DNA from: Desulfobulbaceae bacterium
Lineage (GTDB): Bacteria > Desulfobacterota > Desulfobulbia > Desulfobulbales > SURF-16
Length of the DNA: 23,200 nucleotides
Assembly: GCA_023230525.1 (NCBI GenBank)
Contig: JALNXE010000068.1
Coordinates: forward strand, 1-23,200
Direction of reading: 5' to 3'
The notes below the pieces were generated by a model. That model saw only the letters and a program-made list of their open reading frames with translations, ran no database searches and was not told where the DNA came from. Both the position numbers and the translations under genes were made by a program. Of the stretch, positions 22,616-23,200 are shown piece after piece. The number at the start of each line of letters is the position of its first letter. The stretch's first letter is position 1.

Positions 22616-23200
22616 ATGGCGGTATGGGCAATTAAGCTTCATGACAAGGTTGTTAAGCAGTTTGCCATTGAGGATGGCGAACGACTGGTAATCGGCAGAA
22701 GTTCTGAAGCGGACGTGGTGGTTGATAATACGGCTATTTCCCGCAAGCATACTGCTATTGAAAGAAGAAACGGGGTCTATTTCCTGGAGGATCTCGGCAG
22801 CCTGAACGGGACCATGGTCAATGGCAAGAAGATCGATTCCTGTGTGCAGCTTTTTGACGGTGATGCCATCGAAATCGGTAAATTCCTGCTGCTGCCTGCC
22901 GAGGCATTGAAGGATGCCAAATTCGCCTCCCAGAGTGCGCCGCTGGATTATGGCGATGAAACGGTTTTCGTCAACCGTGGCACTCGCTCGGCCTCTGCCC
23001 CGAAGGCCAAGGAGAAAGGCAAAGCCCTCCATCACCTGACCGTGATCAGCGGCAATGGCAGCCCGGCGGAGGTGCCGCTGCTTGGCCGCAGCAGCGTCAA
23101 GATCGGCAAGGACATCAACTGTGATCTGCGGGTGTCCGGCTGGTTTGTGGCCCAGGCCCAGTGTTACGTCATCAACCGTGATAAAAAGTTTTATCTCGTC
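22616..23200 (+). CDS. Two-FHA-domain protein, 3' end beyond the window
   Basis: The first 195 residues are visible from ATG 22616, which follows GAGGAG by 6 nt. The first FHA domain (about 4-95) is canonical: LVIGRSSEADVVV (Arg28), SRKH (42-45) and GSLNGTMVNG. A linker with YGDETVFV (112-119) follows. A second FHA-like domain starts near 140 (LTVISGNGSPAEVPLLGRSS, then VKIGKDINCDLRVSGWFVAQ). In it the SRxH motif is replaced by VAQAQ, so phosphothreonine binding may be lost. The frame is open at the window end. The gene is 167 bp after the cyclase on the same strand and probably acts in the same pathway. Confidence 0.85.
   Translation, partial: MAVWAIKLHDKVVKQFAIEDGERLVIGRSSEADVVVDNTAISRKHTAIERRNGVYFLEDLGSLNGTMVNGKKIDSCVQLFDGDAIEIGKFLLLPAEALKDAKFASQSAPLDYGDETVFVNRGTRSASAPKAKEKGKALHHLTVISGNGSPAEVPLLGRSSVKIGKDINCDLRVSGWFVAQAQCYVINRDKKFYLV

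Noticed and set aside
1..23200. CRISPR array
   Set aside because: No regularly spaced direct repeats were seen. The repeat cluster at 6775-7048 has irregular spacing and mixed orientation.

Overview
The window reads as bacterial chromosome, most likely from a Desulfobacterota (former Deltaproteobacteria, Desulfobulbus-like) organism. This is inferred from gene content: a fused DHH-CBS-nucleotidyltransferase tRNA enzyme, a PEP-CTERM surface protein behind a -24/-12 promoter, HDOD and FHA signalling genes and a stand-alone GlcD-type oxidase. No marker in the window fixes the taxon.

The left third (1 to about 7150) is an integrated mobile element. A P4-type tyrosine integrase lies next to the 3' end of tRNA-Ser(GCT), with at least seven TAACGGGTA-type repeats between them. 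Further left are a DUF3631 replicative helicase whose primase domain is broken at the window edge, a TubC-N-like protein, a DUF5681 protein and a small ORF, overlapping head to tail on the + strand. On the - strand, between this block and the integrase, lies accessory cargo: a HIRAN + GIY-YIG nuclease + three-helix membrane protein fusion, a truncated Rha-like protein and an unrecognised 189-aa protein. The fusion is the strongest candidate for an undescribed system, possibly anti-phage or anti-plasmid. The far end of the element is outside the window.

From about 7150 rightwards the sequence is core chromosome. Two tRNA-Ser genes have a recognisable promoter and terminator. Next come radA with a small upstream gene, a 40-aa protein behind a candidate sigma-54 promoter, and a - strand cluster rpsU-xerD-DHH/CBS/tRNA nucleotidyltransferase-M50 protease. 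A glcD-like FAD oxidase diverges from ddl. A small unknown gene and a PEP-CTERM protein follow.

The right end holds serS with an HDOD signalling gene (- strand), and divergently an FHA-adenylate cyclase followed by a two-FHA protein that runs off the window. The last two share a GDETV motif in the linker after the FHA domain, which hints at Ser/Thr-kinase-controlled signalling.
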